DNA of 64,000 nucleotides, taken from assembly GCA_019915015.1 (NCBI GenBank), contig JAHBBC010000012.1, positions 1,550,001-1,614,000 on the forward strand. Direction: 5' to 3'. Of the stretch, positions 1-12,068 are shown in pieces. Source of the DNA: Auriscalpium vulgare (lineage: Eukaryota > Basidiomycota > Agaricomycetes > Russulales > Auriscalpiaceae). The position numbers were made by a program, and so were the translations under genes. Each line of letters starts with the position of its first letter. Positions within the stretch are counted from its first letter, which is position 1. The notes under the pieces were generated by a model. It was not told the DNA's origin. It searched no databases and saw nothing but the letters and a program-made list of their open reading frames with translations.

Positions 1-2948
1 GAGTCGGTTCAAGATATATGGCCATGCATGGTGAATAGAGGTCAGCAAGGCAGACTCAGGAAGCACAGGGACGGCAGATGAGAGGAGGGCCAAGATTTTG
101 GACCGGATGAGAGCAGATTGGTGGGTCAGGAAGTATATGGAGCGTGAGACTATCTGTTTCGTCAGCGTCTGAGTCGAAGTGAGGGGAGGCTCTGCATTTG
201 GGTCTGCCTGCTCATTTGCACCATCCCCGCCTTTTTCTTGCTGCACCTCAGGTTCTCCCCAAGCGCGGCGCGGCGCAGGACCATAGTCGGTGGTATCCTC
301 TTCCACTTCGGGCTCCTTCTTGCGGGAAGCAAACCACCCAGCAAATGCATCCATCCGAGTATCGTCCGCTGGGGGTGCATCGATAGAGCTCTGGTCCTCC
401 TCGCGAACGGCATGACTATCCTCGTCTTCTTCGACAACCTTCACCACTTCGCCCAAAATTTCCATTAAGCCATCCACCACGATCTCATATCCATGATACT
501 CGTCCAACCGTTCGAAGCACTCTTCAACCACGTCGCCTGCCTTCTGGACGACGTCGTGTCCTATAAGTCGGACGAGCACAACGAGGACCTTCATCGCGTC
601 CGTGTCGAGCCGCTGTCTGCTCAGACGCCGCGAGACTGCATCGAGCGCGTAATCGAAGTTTGACAGCAGCAGGTTCGCCGGCGATGCATAGGATGTGCTG
701 GCCGTGACGAAGCTGAGGGCCGCGATGCCCGTGGCGGACAGGTGGGAATTCGGCGAAACGACAGAGTGAAGGATCGGGTAAAGGCCGTGGAGAAGAAGTG
801 GCGTGAACCGTGCTTGTAGGATTCCAGAGCAGATTGACAGAAGTTGAAGAGATACCGAGGTGTGCAGAAAGGGCTCAGCTACTCGCTTCGCTTGAGCCGC
901 AGTGTGGTGCCCGATACGCAGTGACTCGTCCAGGGTGATGAGTCCCTTAGTATGCTCGATGTCTGGATATGTGTCGGGCGGTTCAACCTGGGCTTCAAGC
1001 GGAGGCGTATCAATAGCCGAGTCCTCCCAGAGCTCGGCGATAATCCTGACGATCCCCCGAGCCACCTTCTCCGTCCTGCGCAAACGTCTGCCAGTTCGGA
1101 AATCGTTCAAACTCTGGTCCAGATTGATACGTCCGATACCCTCCAATAGCTGACACGCACACCAAAGTGCAGCCGTGGATTTTGAGTCCCTGTCCCTTTG
1201 GCCCACGCTCACGAACCACTCGACGGCAAAAAGGCCTTCCTCTCGCCCAGCAGCCCCAAGGGCTTTGAACATCCTCTCCAAGCTTTCTTGAGTAGAACGA
1301 GTCGCCACATGCATCAACGTCAGCTCGGGGAATGGCACAAGAGCAGGATCCCCGGAGTCATTCTCCAGCATCAGCTGCCCGGCCGAGGCAGCGGTGACGG
1401 TGACAACTGGAGTGTCAAACTCCAGCACAGAAAGCAATCGCCAGCCCCATTTCTCGATGCCACCCATGGGACCTAGGAGTGCTCCCAGGCCTGAAGATAT
1501 GGCTGAAACGGCACCTGAGTGTGACGAGTTATCGTCGTCCGATGGAACGGAGGCGAGATGACATATCGCTTCTATTTGACGTGCGACATGCTCGACCTTG
1601 GCATCGGAGTGGGATGGCAGTAGACGAGGAATGGCAGCGAGGCTGTCCCGTGTGATCTGTAGTAAGGCCTGCAGCAGCGGATGCCGCACCTTTGATGACG
1701 GACCCATGAGTTCTTCTAGAGCATGGTGGGCATGTGACGATACTGACACAAAAGTGGATTCCGATAGGGAAAGGATAAATGACAAGAGAAGAGGCTGGGC
1801 CTGGGGAAGGGTGAGAGACGTGGAAGCCAAGACCGACAAGGACAGGGAGGACAAGCCGATCAAAGCGCTGGGAGTTGGATGGGAGATAAGGGGCGTGAGG
1901 GTGTTGAGGGCGATCAACAATTGAGACGAGGTTGCGCGCAGCCATACCGAAGTACGCTTCACGTAGAATGCTCGATCGGGGGGAGGCGCTGTGTCGTCAG
2001 GGCCGGCAAGTGTAGCAAGATCGTCCAGGTCGGTCATGCCCCTCACGGCGCCTTCGCTGAGACAAACATCATCTCCAACGGACCTGATGACAGCTTCTTG
2101 AAGCACTGATAGTGCCCCAGACACGATATCACCGTTTGCCCATCCTCTCGCGACGGAGGTGCCGAGAGCCAATCTGGTCATGGCACTGACCATACCGGGA
2201 AGGATGGTTGGAACAAAATCTTGTGGCAAGTAAAACAACAAGAGGGTGCGTATTGCTTGTAGAGAAAGCCGTTGGAGGGTTGGATAGGCTGCGCCTGCAG
2301 TAACGATCAAAGAACTAAGTGTTTGGCCTAGAATGGGGATGAAACCAGTAGTTTGAGCATGAGCCGTATATTTGAAGAGTGTTTCTTTTGCATTGGAAGG
2401 GTTTGCATTGGCCGATGTTGGTTGTTCTTCATCGGCTCGTTGTCTCGTTAGCGCGAAGAAACATCGGACAGCAGCCTCCTTGGTCTCATCGTCCCTCTCC
2501 TTGCTCTTGCTCTTGCCCTTGCCACCTTCGGCATCTCCGATGACGGTACCGCAGAGCATAAACAACTGCTCCCATGTTTTGAGGTCGCAATTCCACCACC
2601 AGGTCTCGAGAAGCAAAGCAAGTGCATGGAAGAGCAGTTCCAGGACGCGGTTGGGAATGTCGTCTGCTTTGTTGAGTCTGAGGATAGACATCAAGGGGTA
2701 CGCTGTGTACGAAATGAGAGCAGACGTTGGGGCATGTCCGGAGATGTTCAGTTCCTCGAGTATAGCCCCAAGTTCTGTCAAGAGCGACAACACGACCGGT
2801 ATGTTTGAGCGGTCGGCCAAGCGCGCATGCTCCAACAGCGGGACAGAGCGCTGTTTTATCTGGACAAGCATGTTTACCGAGATGGGCCTACAACATACGG
2901 AACACTACGCACCCGTTGAAAGACACTCTGCACTTGAGCGTCGGCCAT
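1..2948 (-). CDS. TTI1: TTI1, TELO2-interacting protein 1 (HEAT-repeat; 3' end outside window)
   Basis: Subunit of the TTT complex (Tel2-Tti1-Tti2), the co-chaperone that helps fold and assemble PIKK kinases such as TOR, ATM and ATR. Two exons are seen: 2913-2948 and 1-2859, with a 53-bp intron at 2860-2912. The long second exon is open to the window edge. It encodes an all-helical, HEAT-like protein with two stretches I recognise from the family: FYVKRTSVWLRATSSQLL near the middle and NFDYALDAVSRRL further on. An acidic, low-complexity insert follows before the C-terminal helices, and the C-terminus is missing. The start was chosen as the first ATG that splices in frame into the conserved N-terminal helix. 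It is divergent from the PABA synthase gene. Family assignment is firm; the exact start is probable. Confidence 0.88.
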
Positions 2949-3131
2949 GGTGGCCGCAAACTCAGAGTTCAGTCACTCGTCGCAGAGACTGATCGGGCAT
3001 CGGGCGCGCACGTGGCTTGCCGATGCACTGCCGATGCCCGTTCCGAGCTCTCAAATATTCCTCGCAGTTTTCTCTTGTGCAGCCGTTCCCTTCTGTGCCA
3101 TGTCTTGAACTTCATTTTTGTCTAGCCTGCC
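2949..3131. promoter_or_regulatory. Shared divergent promoter of TTI1 and PABA synthase
   Basis: Only 183 bp separate the two start codons, so both genes must draw on this stretch for initiation. I see no clear TATA box. Pyrimidine-rich sequence near 3070-3110 precedes the PABA synthase start. Confidence 0.5.
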
Positions 3132-5507
3132 ATGTCCGCATCCCCCCGCATCCTCCTCATCGACTCTTACGATTCCTTCACCCACAAGTGCGCTTACCGT
3201 TTGCGATCGCGTTGGCTGCACAGTCGACTGACTCCGTTCCAGCCTTGCTGCACTCTGCAGACGCGCCGTACCAGATTGCCACGTCCACATCATCAAGAAT
3301 GACGCTCTTTCTGTGCGGACGTTAGCGTCCATCTTACCATGCTTCTCCGCTGTTATCGTCGGCCCTGGCCCTGGCTCTCCAGATAACCCCCACGACATCG
3401 GTGTCGTAAAACATCTCTGGAAGCTATCCCAGGCCATAACGGTACCCGTCTTCGGTGTATGCCTCGGTCTTCAAAGTCTTGCCATCGAATCCGGTGCAAA
3501 GCTGCAGAGATTGAACGTTGTCAAGCACGGCCAGATCTCGAGGATCCACCACGATGGCACCGGGCTCTTCAAGGGCATAGGGGAGATACACGCTGTCCGC
3601 TACCACTCGCTTCACGTGGAACTTTCAGATATGGACGATGTCGAGCAGCTGGCGTGGGCGGATGACGGTGCAGAGAACGGCGCAGTCGTGATGGCCGTCA
3701 AGCATAAGGTCAAGCCGTTCTGGGCCGTCCAGTACCACCCAGAGTCTGTCTGCACGTCAGGCGGAGGAGTGGAGGTGTTGCGCAATTTCTGGCGACTGGC
3801 AAGAAACTGGCACGTTTTTCATGATCGCAAACCCGAGCCATGGAGTCGAGACATACAGTCCATGGTCGGTCCGAGTTGGCCACAGCTCCCACCTCCGTCT
3901 GCCATCCAGAACGACTTTGCAGCCTCCAATGTGCTTACCGCGGTCTTGCACCTTCCGCAGTTGTCCGCTGCTAATGTATGCGACCTTCTCGATGCACAAG
4001 AGGAGTCTTCTCCCTTCTCCCTCCTGGAGTCTGCGGCCCAGCCGGGCAAGTACTCTATCATTGGCTGCATCGCCCGCGACTCGCCAAGAGTCACATATTC
4101 AATCGGCGATTCCCATGTTCGAGTTCGTCAAGGCGCCACGATCTCGCTTCGGCCTCTGGGCCATCACGACATCTGGACTTGGATGGGTCGTTTCATCCGA
4201 CCCTGGAAGGCGAAGAAAGGCGTCCCGGAGATCCCGTTCTGGGGCGGCTTCATTGGATACTTGGGATACGAGCTTGGGGTGGAATCTCTGTCTATCCCGC
4301 TTCGATCGCGGAAGGGTAGCGCTTCTAGGCAGCATCCAGACGTAAACCTCGTTTTTGTCGAGCGGAGCATCGTCATGGACTCGCACACTGGAGACATCTT
4401 CGTTCAGTCACTCAACCCTGACGATACGCACTGGCTCCAGGAGATGACTACGCATCTCCTGCAAGCCTCTGAAGAGACACATCTTCCAATACCAGTTGGT
4501 CCAATCTTCCTGCAACCTCCCATCGTCACACTTCCCGACGAGACGGTATACAAGTCGCGCATCCAGCTAGCCAAAGAGCACCTGTTCGCTGGCGAATCGT
4601 ACGAGCTATGCCTCACAGCGCACACCCACATTACTGCCAAACCTCGAAATGGCCCCACAAGCTCGTCATGGGACTTGTACAAACTATTACAGACCCGCAA
4701 CCCCGCGCCACACTCTGGTTACCTCCGTCTTCACCCCACAACGCTTCTTTCATCCTCGCCCGAACGTTTCCTCTCATTTTCACGACCGCCGCACTCGAAG
4801 TGTCAGCTTCGACCTATCAAGGGCACAGTTCGCAAGGCCCCTGGAATTACACGTGAAATAGCTGAAGAGCTTTTGGCGGGCAGTAGGAAAGAGGTCGCCG
4901 AGAACTTGATGATCGTGGACCTGATCCGGCACGATCTGCATGGCGTTGTAGGGGACGACGTCGATGTGAAGCAGTTCTGCCGGGTGGAAGAGTACGAGAC
5001 CGTCTGGCAGCTCGTCAGCGTTATTGAAGGTGGATCATCACACGCTTCTGGCGAGACCACGGCACTAGACGCCCAGGGTGATCTTGGCTGGGAAGTCCTC
5101 AAGAGAAGCTTGCCCCCAGGTGAGTATCCGTACTCTTACGACGTGTCGTCAATTTGAATCCCTAATGCGAAGGGAGCATGACTGGGGCACCCAAGAAACG
5201 CAGCATAGAGATTTTACAAGACCTCGAGGACAATGATCGAAGCGTGTACTCCGGCGTATTTGGATACTGGTGCGTCGGCGGTGCAGGTGACTGGTCGGTC
5301 GTCATCCGCAGCTGCTTCAAATACGATGGTCGCTTCGAAGCGCAAGGTGGCGAGGTGGTGGACTTGGTACCTCCGGCCACGGAGGAATGGACCATTGGAG
5401 CGGGCGGGGCTATCACAGCGCTATCCGAGGTAGACGCAGAATGGGACGAAATGGTAGTGAAGCTCCAGAGCGTTCTTCGGACCTTTGAGGCAGCGGCGTG
5501 GCAATGA
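3132..5507 (+). CDS. ABZ1: Bifunctional para-aminobenzoate synthase (PabA-PabB fusion, ADC synthase)
   Basis: Makes 4-amino-4-deoxychorismate from chorismate and glutamine, the first committed step to PABA for folate. Exons 3132-3187, 3243-5119 and 5173-5507 give 755 residues. The N-terminal third is a class I glutamine amidotransferase: IDSYDSFTHNL at the start, nucleophile Cys92 in FGVCLGLQS, and His184/Glu186 in VQYHPESV. The remainder is a chorismate-binding PabB domain, with PIKGTVRKAPG, ENLMIVDLIRHDL and, rebuilt across the last intron, PPGSMTGAPK. The PIKGT stretch is the PabB-type active-site motif that separates this from anthranilate synthase. Fusion of the two domains is the normal fungal arrangement. 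The 3' end converges on the oxygenase gene. Confidence 0.93.
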
Positions 5508-5842
5508 ACCAGCGCCCGATGAAGGCTTCAACCCTTCCTTCCTTCAAGCTCCAACCCTTACCGGATACTCATTCATCAGGAGGTCCGCGCTGGCATGATC
5601 ATATTCTTATTATCTTCTTTGGATACCCTTTGAATTCAACTTCAATAGTTGTATAATGGTTACTGATCGTACTTCCCTCGTACAGGCTAATCATACGCGA
5701 CTCCACTCTCCGACCCGCTACTGTACATACTACCAGAAATGCCATACGCCTAGACTACATGTCCTCTCACGCCATCAAGGCTATGTGCCTCAATTCGCTA
5801 TGCAAGACGTCAGAACTAGCGCAATATGTCACGAGAGCATAC
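5508..5842. other. Intergenic, convergent 3' ends
   Basis: 335 bp between the stop codons of the PABA synthase and the 2OG oxygenase. It holds AT-rich sequence likely to serve 3' processing. I see no gene. Confidence 0.5.
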
Positions 5843-7153
5843 TCACTTCTGCACCTGCTGTCCGACTTTCATCGGCTCATAGATCGTTTCCTCGGTGTCG
5901 TCCGTGCTAGAGCCGAGATTCTCTGTGTTCAAGCGGAGATCGCGAGCACGGCTGGCCAGCGAAGGGATAGGCGCCAAGTCATAGTCTGACGATAGGTGCC
6001 AGAAGAACGTCGAAGAAATCCGAATAAGTGGGCGATCCGCAAAGTCTTGCTTGCGCCGGTTGATCGTCTGCATGTTGAGATCAGGATAAAAACCGCTCAG
6101 CAAGGAATGCAAGCCATCTACGCACCTCAATTGTCGCCTCGTTGACAACGACTTCATGGAAGCCAGCTTTAACGAGACCCCCCGTGAGATGCTCGAGCTG
6201 CTTCCCTGCCTGGACAAGTAGATAACGCCCTGTTAGCGGAAATTTGACCAAGATGCGCTTCCCAGAGTTACGAGCCCAGACATGAAGGCCCGGGTATCGG
6301 GATCGTCCGTGGATGGTCAGGAAATTGAGATCGGTATGGAAGCCGGCGAGAATGGTATCTTTCTCGCCAAACTTCACCAGGTCGGATGCCGTCGGCGCAA
6401 GAAGATGTGGCCTAGTAACAGTGAGGGACGGTCCAGGTAGGACAATTGAAAACATACCCGTATCTTCCCGCATCTGTAAACGTCTCTCTTGACAAACCGA
6501 GTCCAACGGCCGCCATTTGAGCCAAGCCTTCGACACTCGGGTTCACGTCAAAACAAATCACGAAAACAGCAGCATCACCAGTACTCACGCATTTTTCATA
6601 GAGACACCCCACTTCCCCATCGTTGGCTCCCATCTCTTCTTCAAGCCCTCGTCCTCGGGGACGACGTTTGGGGCATTCAACCCCGGAAATTTGGTGTCGT
6701 ACGTCGGACGATCCCCCATCCTCCAGAAGAACCTGCACTTCGGATCCGGATCGTGCGCCGTGATATCCAGGGGCCGCTCCGACGGTTCCAAACGCTCAAT
6801 GACACGCAGACATGGCTCGTCCACCGCACACTTGGGCTTCTCGGTGTTCTCCAAGGTGACGCCCACTTGGTAGCCGAGTTCAGGGCGCTCGTCCTGTTTC
6901 AATTGGGGCTCTGGCTGGGCGAAGTAATCCTCCAAGAGGTCCAGAAAGGTAGAATTGTCGTCCTCCAACACGCGCTCATCGTGCAGAAGTAATGCGCCAT
7001 ACGTTATCAGAGCGTCCGCTACCTGATGGAATGTGAGACAGATATATGCATAGACCAAACTCTTACCCTCTTGCACTCAGCTTGAACTGCCTGAGATTCT
7101 AATGGTTGGGATCGGAAGACATCAAGGTCAACAACCGGCAAAGTTGCAGACAT
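5843..7153 (-). CDS. 2-oxoglutarate/Fe(II)-dependent oxygenase, isopenicillin-N-synthase-like fold
   Basis: Five exons (7067-7153, 6589-7022, 6458-6535, 6126-6411, 5843-6067) give 369 residues. The C-terminal half carries the 2OG-oxygenase core: iron ligands His225 and Asp227 in HTDLNFLTIHG, His285 in AGFHEVVV, and a candidate 2OG-binding Arg311-x-Ser313 (RIS). LTGGLVKAGFH matches the usual LTNG..KS..H spacing. The N-terminal half has the DIOX-like region. The enzyme should couple 2OG decarboxylation to oxidation of an unknown small molecule. Nothing in the neighbourhood suggests a pathway and no cluster of biosynthetic genes surrounds it. It is divergent from UBC12. The family is firm, the substrate cannot be told. 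Confidence 0.85.
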
Positions 7154-7437
7154 GGTTTATTTAACAAGAGCTACATGCAATGCAGGAGAGAGTTAGCATA
7201 CATATGTTCTGGAAATCAAAACCAACCTGCCCGAATTAATCCCCAACAGCGATTGTTCTGAAAGGCAAAGAACTTTCAATGGACTCGAACGGAAAAGTAG
7301 AAAGAGCGATTGTTTGCTGACTAATAAAGCAGCACTGCGGCACTGCGGCACTGCGGCTGACTCAAAAGTGCCCCCAGCCCGGCGCCTCGCCGCATAAGAC
7401 TCCCTATACCACTACACCCACCACAACATCCGTCGCC
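7154..7437. promoter_or_regulatory. Shared divergent promoter (2OG oxygenase / UBC12) with 9-bp tandem repeat
   Basis: 284 bp between two start codons. At about 7332-7357 the unit cactgcggc is repeated three times without change. No other distinctive element was recognised. Confidence 0.45.
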
Positions 7438-8261
7438 ATGATTAAGGTCGGTTCACTAGCTACTCCTGCGTCTCGGATCTCACTCAGGCACTTTGAATCA
7501 GATTTGGAGCATGAAGAAGAATGAGGAGGCGGCGGCGAAGAAGAAACCGAAGACCAGTGCGGCACAGATCCGAGTGCAGAAAGGTGTGTAACGAAGCTAC
7601 ACGATTGAAAGCTCTTCTCACTCGTACTCCTATCTGTAAAGATTTGACTGAGCTAGACTTGCCGCCGACCATGACAACTGTCTTCCCAGACCCCGCCGAC
7701 CTTCTTAACTTCAGCCTCACCATCACGCCCGACGAAGGTATGGCGCGCTGATCTTACGCGACAGCTTCAATCTTTAACAAATCCCTCAATCATATGTGAC
7801 CAGGCATGTACCAGGGAGGCGCCTTTGTCTTCTCCTTCGTCATCAACTCAAACTACCCACACGAGCCTCCGAAGGTCAAATGCACCCAGACAGTAGGTTA
7901 TATTTTGGGACTCTCTGCCTTTTTCTGAACTCACCTGTTATTAGATCTACCATCCTAATGTCGATCTCGAGGGCAATGTTTGCCTGAATATCCTCCGAGA
8001 AGATTGGAAACCAGTGCTCAACCTGAACTCGGTGATGGTTGGGCTGCAGTACCTCTTCTTAGAGCCCAATGCGGACGATCCGTTGAACAAAGGTGCGCAG
8101 TGCCGTTCTTTATTAAGGCAGTCTCTGATATTCGTTCGTATCATACACCAGAGGCCGCTGAGGAGCTACGCAAGAATCGAGAACAATTCTTGTACAACGT
8201 GAAGCAATCTATGCGAGGCGGATACGTCAAGGGCGTACAATATGCTAAAGTGAATGTGTAA
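7438..8261 (+). CDS. UBC12: UBC12, NEDD8-conjugating enzyme E2
   Basis: Transfers NEDD8 (Rub1) from the E1 to cullins, activating SCF-type ligases. Six exons (7438-7446, 7502-7583, 7642-7737, 7804-7892, 7945-8092, 8152-8261) give 177 residues, close to the usual 180 or so. The UBC fold is complete: [20 protein letters not shown] holds the catalytic Cys105, followed by [21 protein letters not shown] and the C-terminal SMRGGYVKG. The first coding exon is only nine bases and encodes Met-Ile-Lys. This matches the conserved MIK N-terminus of UBC12, whose acetylated Met docks into DCN1, so I prefer this start over an internal one. The F-box protein at 28.0-28.9 kb is a possible but unproven downstream link. 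Confidence 0.95.
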
Positions 8262-8519
8262 CACTGGCCAGCATTCCGCTCCCTTGCATTTAATTTCTTC
8301 ATACTGTGCGTCATTGATCCAAACCGACACTCACCATCGCTTTGCATATACATCCATTCCATCGGGCCTTTTTCTGTCACTGAGCTGGGATCGGCCACAA
8401 GCGCTGTGATATGACATAGACAAATAGATGAGTTGATCTTCTGTACCCAAGCGGCTTACAAGGCGCGTTGTACTGTAAGTACATCGTAGATGTCTTCACT
8501 CGTGGCAGTTCGTACCATA

Positions 8520-9068
8520 CTAGCTCCCTCTATATGTTGTGTAGGAGTATGGGCTGATCAGCAATGGGATGTGATAGTGTTCCTCTGGATTCACTACCTC
8601 GAACGTCACCTGCATTTACAGATAAATGAACTGCGTTGTGGCCGAGCGAGAACTTACGAACCTCGACCCAAGGGTAAAAAGATTTCCTCTCGGAACTCTC
8701 GAAATAGTCTTTCGTTCGGAAGATAATCTTGTACAGTCCGCCAGCTCTCAGCTTCGCTGGAGCCTCAGAGACACCGTCCCAGGACAAGAGGTCAAGGCAT
8801 CTACCATCGGAGTTTGTCGCCCTTTGCATGAGCTATTAGAAGCGAGCTTGCAAACTTCGTGTTCTGACGTACCCTACTGCCAACGACTCCCAGCTGTCTT
8901 CGCCCTGATGTCTAGCTGGCTGGTGGTACTCCAGAAGGCGCACCTCCACTCCTGCGGCCGGCTTCCCCAGAGACGAGTCAAGAACTGCGCAGATAGGGAG
9001 TGATGAGTGTATTAAATAGCAGCTGAAGACATTGACTTACTGTGGCAAGTTATAAGCGACTTGGACAT
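8520..9068 (-). CDS. 5-hydroxyisourate hydrolase (transthyretin-like, ureide pathway)
   Basis: Hydrolyses 5-hydroxyisourate, the product of urate oxidase, to OHCU during purine breakdown. Exons 9041-9068, 8873-8984, 8662-8821 and 8520-8609 give 129 residues, the normal length. All family hallmarks are present after splicing: LITCHILDSSLGKPAAGVEV at the N-terminus, TNSDGRC, GLYKIIF, FYPWVEVTF, EEHYHIPLL, and the diagnostic C-terminal TTYRGS. That last motif separates true HIU hydrolases from transthyretin. No peroxisomal or secretory signal is evident. It is divergent from RRP1 over only 131 bp. Confidence 0.93.
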
Positions 9069-9199
9069 AATGTTGAGTGCAGATTGAAGGACGATTCGAA
9101 CACGATAAGTGGGCCGCACTGGGTTGCGAGACAATCTAATCTGATTTGTTCGAAGATCGGGCGCGTCTGGCGCTTGGCAAATCTTCAAGTTCTTCCACC

Positions 9200-10358
9200 A
9201 TGGCTTCCATGGCGGACACCCCGCCTCTGGGCAAATTCCTGGCATCAACAGGTGAGCAACTCTTAGTACGGGATCTAGTCGCTTATAGAGTCAACATCCA
9301 GACAAGAAGACGCGGGATAAGGCCATTAAGAGCTTGTCTGCTTTCCTGTCAGACCCAACCCGCGCGGCGTTGTCGAAGGCAGAATTAGAAAAACTATGGA
9401 AAGGGATCTTCTACTGTGCGTACCTCCTTGCGTGCGTGTTGATGCTCGTCCAATCAGCCTCTTCCAGGCTTTTGGATGTCGGACAAGCCATTAGTGCAGC
9501 AAGGACTCGCTAGTGAACTCGCCGAGCTTCTCTTGACAATCAAGCCTAGCACATCCTCTTTATCATTCCTTCGCGGATTCTGGCAGACTACAGTGCGTGA
9601 ATGGAATGGGATAGATCGGCTACGGTGCGTGGTATGTGGCGCAGATGTGTCCGCGTGCTGACCATCGAACAGAATCGACAAGTACTACATGCTCGTCCGA
9701 CGATACGTGAACGCGTCTTTTCGACTTCTCTTGCGCGCACAATGGGAGCCAAAATTATGTCAAGAATATAACGACATCTTGACTGCTCCAGGAGGACCCT
9801 TATGGTACGCTTCATTTTGCCCGCCACGCGTCTCTTTGGTGCTGACCAGCTCTTAGTCCTAACGACAACCGCGTGCCACTGAGTCTGGCGTACCATCTAT
9901 CCGACATCTACCTGGAGGAACTGGACAAGGTTCTCAGTCCTTCGACAGGTAGTGACGGAGACGAGCTCCCCCCCGCACCTCTCGACACCCTCTTGTCCCC
10001 GTTCCTCGGCCTCGCTGCGAGAACCTCCTCAAAGGACACCTACGAGCGCGTCCGGTCCGCATTTCTCAATCCTCTCTTTGAAGCGCTCATCACAACACAC
10101 AACGACGAGCCACCATCGCAAAAACGTCGTCGTCTGCTGGAAAGCGACCTTACGTCTGTGGTCGACAGAACGCGCGTGTCCGACTCTGAAACAGATCGGC
10201 CTCTGGGGAAGCCTGCACTCCGCCAGGCGCTCTTAAAACAGCTCTTCAATGTCGCGAGCGATCCCGAGACGAGGGACTCGAACAGGCGGAAACTGTACGC
10301 ATTTTGGAAGTCTTACATCGAAGACGACGAAGAGGAGCGGCCAGTAGACGGCAGTTGA
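9200..10358 (+). CDS. RRP1: RRP1/Nop52-family ribosomal RNA processing protein
   Basis: Nucleolar factor for 60S subunit maturation, needed for ITS processing in yeast. Exons 9200-9251, 9302-9415, 9468-9624, 9673-9804 and 9857-10358 give 318 residues. Family features are MADTPPLGKFLAST, then DKKTRDKAIKSLSAFLSD, WKGIFYCFWMSDKPLVQQ, and DKYYMLVRRYVN followed by a helical body. A KRRR basic patch lies near the C-terminal third and could be a nuclear signal. The C-terminus is acidic. The first ATG (9200) and one four codons later (9209) are both possible; the first has the ccacc context. Divergent from 5-hydroxyisourate hydrolase. Confidence 0.88.
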
Positions 10359-10485
10359 GTCCCATAAAAAAGGTGCGTGGATGGGCTTGAGCACTTCGTG
10401 TGTTGCTCATGAACGGTACATTTGTCTATATTACAGATCTTCCAGTCCTCCGATGATAGTAGAATAGTAGTGGTCCTTCAGCACG

Positions 10486-10756
10486 TCACAGGAACCATTT
10501 AGCGGGCGGAATGTGCGATTTAGGCTTCGCAGTGAGCATGCTGCAAGGTTTCAGACCGTTGAATGCATCCTCATTCAGATTGCGAAACTGACCTTGGTTG
10601 ATTCCGATATTGCCGCCATACGCCGTAGCCGATGAGACTTTCGATGCCCACGAAAAGGAGGAGCGCCTGCAGAAGTTGGGTCAGGCCGTGAAGTCAAGTC
10701 TCTGATGATTGACTGCTTACTGGACGGCGTGCGACAAGGGCTGGGGCAAACGACAT
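10486..10756 (-). CDS. Small single-span membrane protein, 54 residues, unrecognised
   Basis: Three exons (10721-10756, 10593-10666, 10486-10540) with normal GT-AG introns of 54 and 52 bp join in frame to 54 residues. After a short basic N-terminus (VARRP) comes a single hydrophobic segment, ALLLFVGIESLIGYGVW, then a basic, proline-containing tail ending in PPAKWFL. Size and charge pattern resemble small mitochondrial inner-membrane subunits, but I cannot match it to a named one. It is too small for automatic ORF calling. Support comes from the intron pattern and the composition. It ends 128 bp from the RRP1 stop, tail to tail. Confidence 0.55.
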
Positions 10757-11909
10757 TATTGTGTTTGGATGATAGTCAAGGGTGAGGGTGATAGACTGAG
10801 GATTGTTCGCTGACTGTGGGGATGCTAATGGATGCTCTCTAGCCTGGCCGAGGTGCACCCTTTATACGAACGATAGTATTCTCACTCGCCGTCATCCCCC
10901 GAAAATTGAGGGACGAGATGAGTCCATAGGAGTGCACAAACGGCGAGGCTCATTATCTCGAACATAATGGACTGCTCTCGATGGCGTCGGGATACGCCTT
11001 CCCCTGCCTGCGGGAGTCCATGAGAGCCCATGAGGAATGTTCTCGACACCGATGCGTTTGGAACTAGCCCAGAGTTATGATGCGCACAACAACAGGCGAG
11101 AGGCAGGACTAGAACAGCGGGGAAGGTTGCCTAGGCGGGTCGCGGCTGTCTGCCTCGGAACTCGGCCCGCTGCCGCCGCCACTTGCGCGCTCCCTCCGAA
11201 AGCACAGCCCTACCGGGCATCGCCTGGTCGTCGAAGCCTGTCGAAGCCGCCTGATTCAGGCTTCGTCGCGTGTGGGAGCCCTTCTAGTAAGATATTGTAA
11301 GATATTGTAAGAAGAATGTCGTCCCTCAATGATTACAAGGATCCCGAAAAGGAGTTTGCAATGGGGGATCCCTCCTTCCGTACTTTATACAGCGCCGCAA
11401 CTATCTCGGTCCAGTCCAATGCTTCGCTGAACGACTCCGACAACTCCTCTGGACATCCCCACTCTTTTACTATTATGATCGTACCGGCCACTTTCATGGC
11501 GCAGCCCATGGCTTCCGCAAAGGTGTTGGTCGGACTCGTGAGGCCGTCTCAACGGTGGAGAACATACATGACTGCATTGATGGGCAAGGATGTTGTCCCG
11601 GACAGAATCCTATCAGCACGATAAAGCACACCAATGCCATGAGCTTTGGCAATGGACTTCAGATTACTCAGTGTCCACAATCTGAAAGCCCGCACACGAG
11701 TTGTGCTGAGGAAGGCGCGAGGATCGAATAGATCTCGAGAGACCCGTATCGGAACCTCCGCTATCGAAGGAGATAAGCACGCGAACGAATAAGTCCATAT
11801 GTACTGATCGTCCAGGTGCCCGGGCGGTGCCGCCTATGTCTATCGTCCTCGACCAAGTCGTGCGCGACAACTGCAACGCGTCATCCTACAGGGATAATAT
11901 TTGTTAGTT

Positions 11910-12068
11910 CGACTCGGTAAGCACAAATGAAATCACGCACGTTGAGGGTCAAAGACTGGACTGGAAGACGGAGAGGGTCGCGCAGCGGCTCGACTCAGTA
12001 AGCACAAACAAAATCACGCACGTTGAAGGTCAAAGACAGGAGCAGGAAGACGAAGAGGGTCACGCAGA
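11910..12068. repeat. Imperfect tandem duplication, period 81 bp
   Basis: The stretch starting cgactcggtaagcacaa at 11910 recurs at 11991 as cgactcagtaagcacaa, with matching sequence through acgttga(a/g)ggtcaaagac and gagggtc(a/g)cgcag. On the minus strand each copy looks like an exon end followed by a gtgcgtg splice donor. Confidence 0.75.

Noticed and set aside
5843..9068. Secondary-metabolite gene cluster around the 2OG oxygenase
   Set aside because: Neighbours are housekeeping genes (PABA synthase, UBC12, HIU hydrolase). No backbone enzyme, transporter or pathway regulator is nearby.
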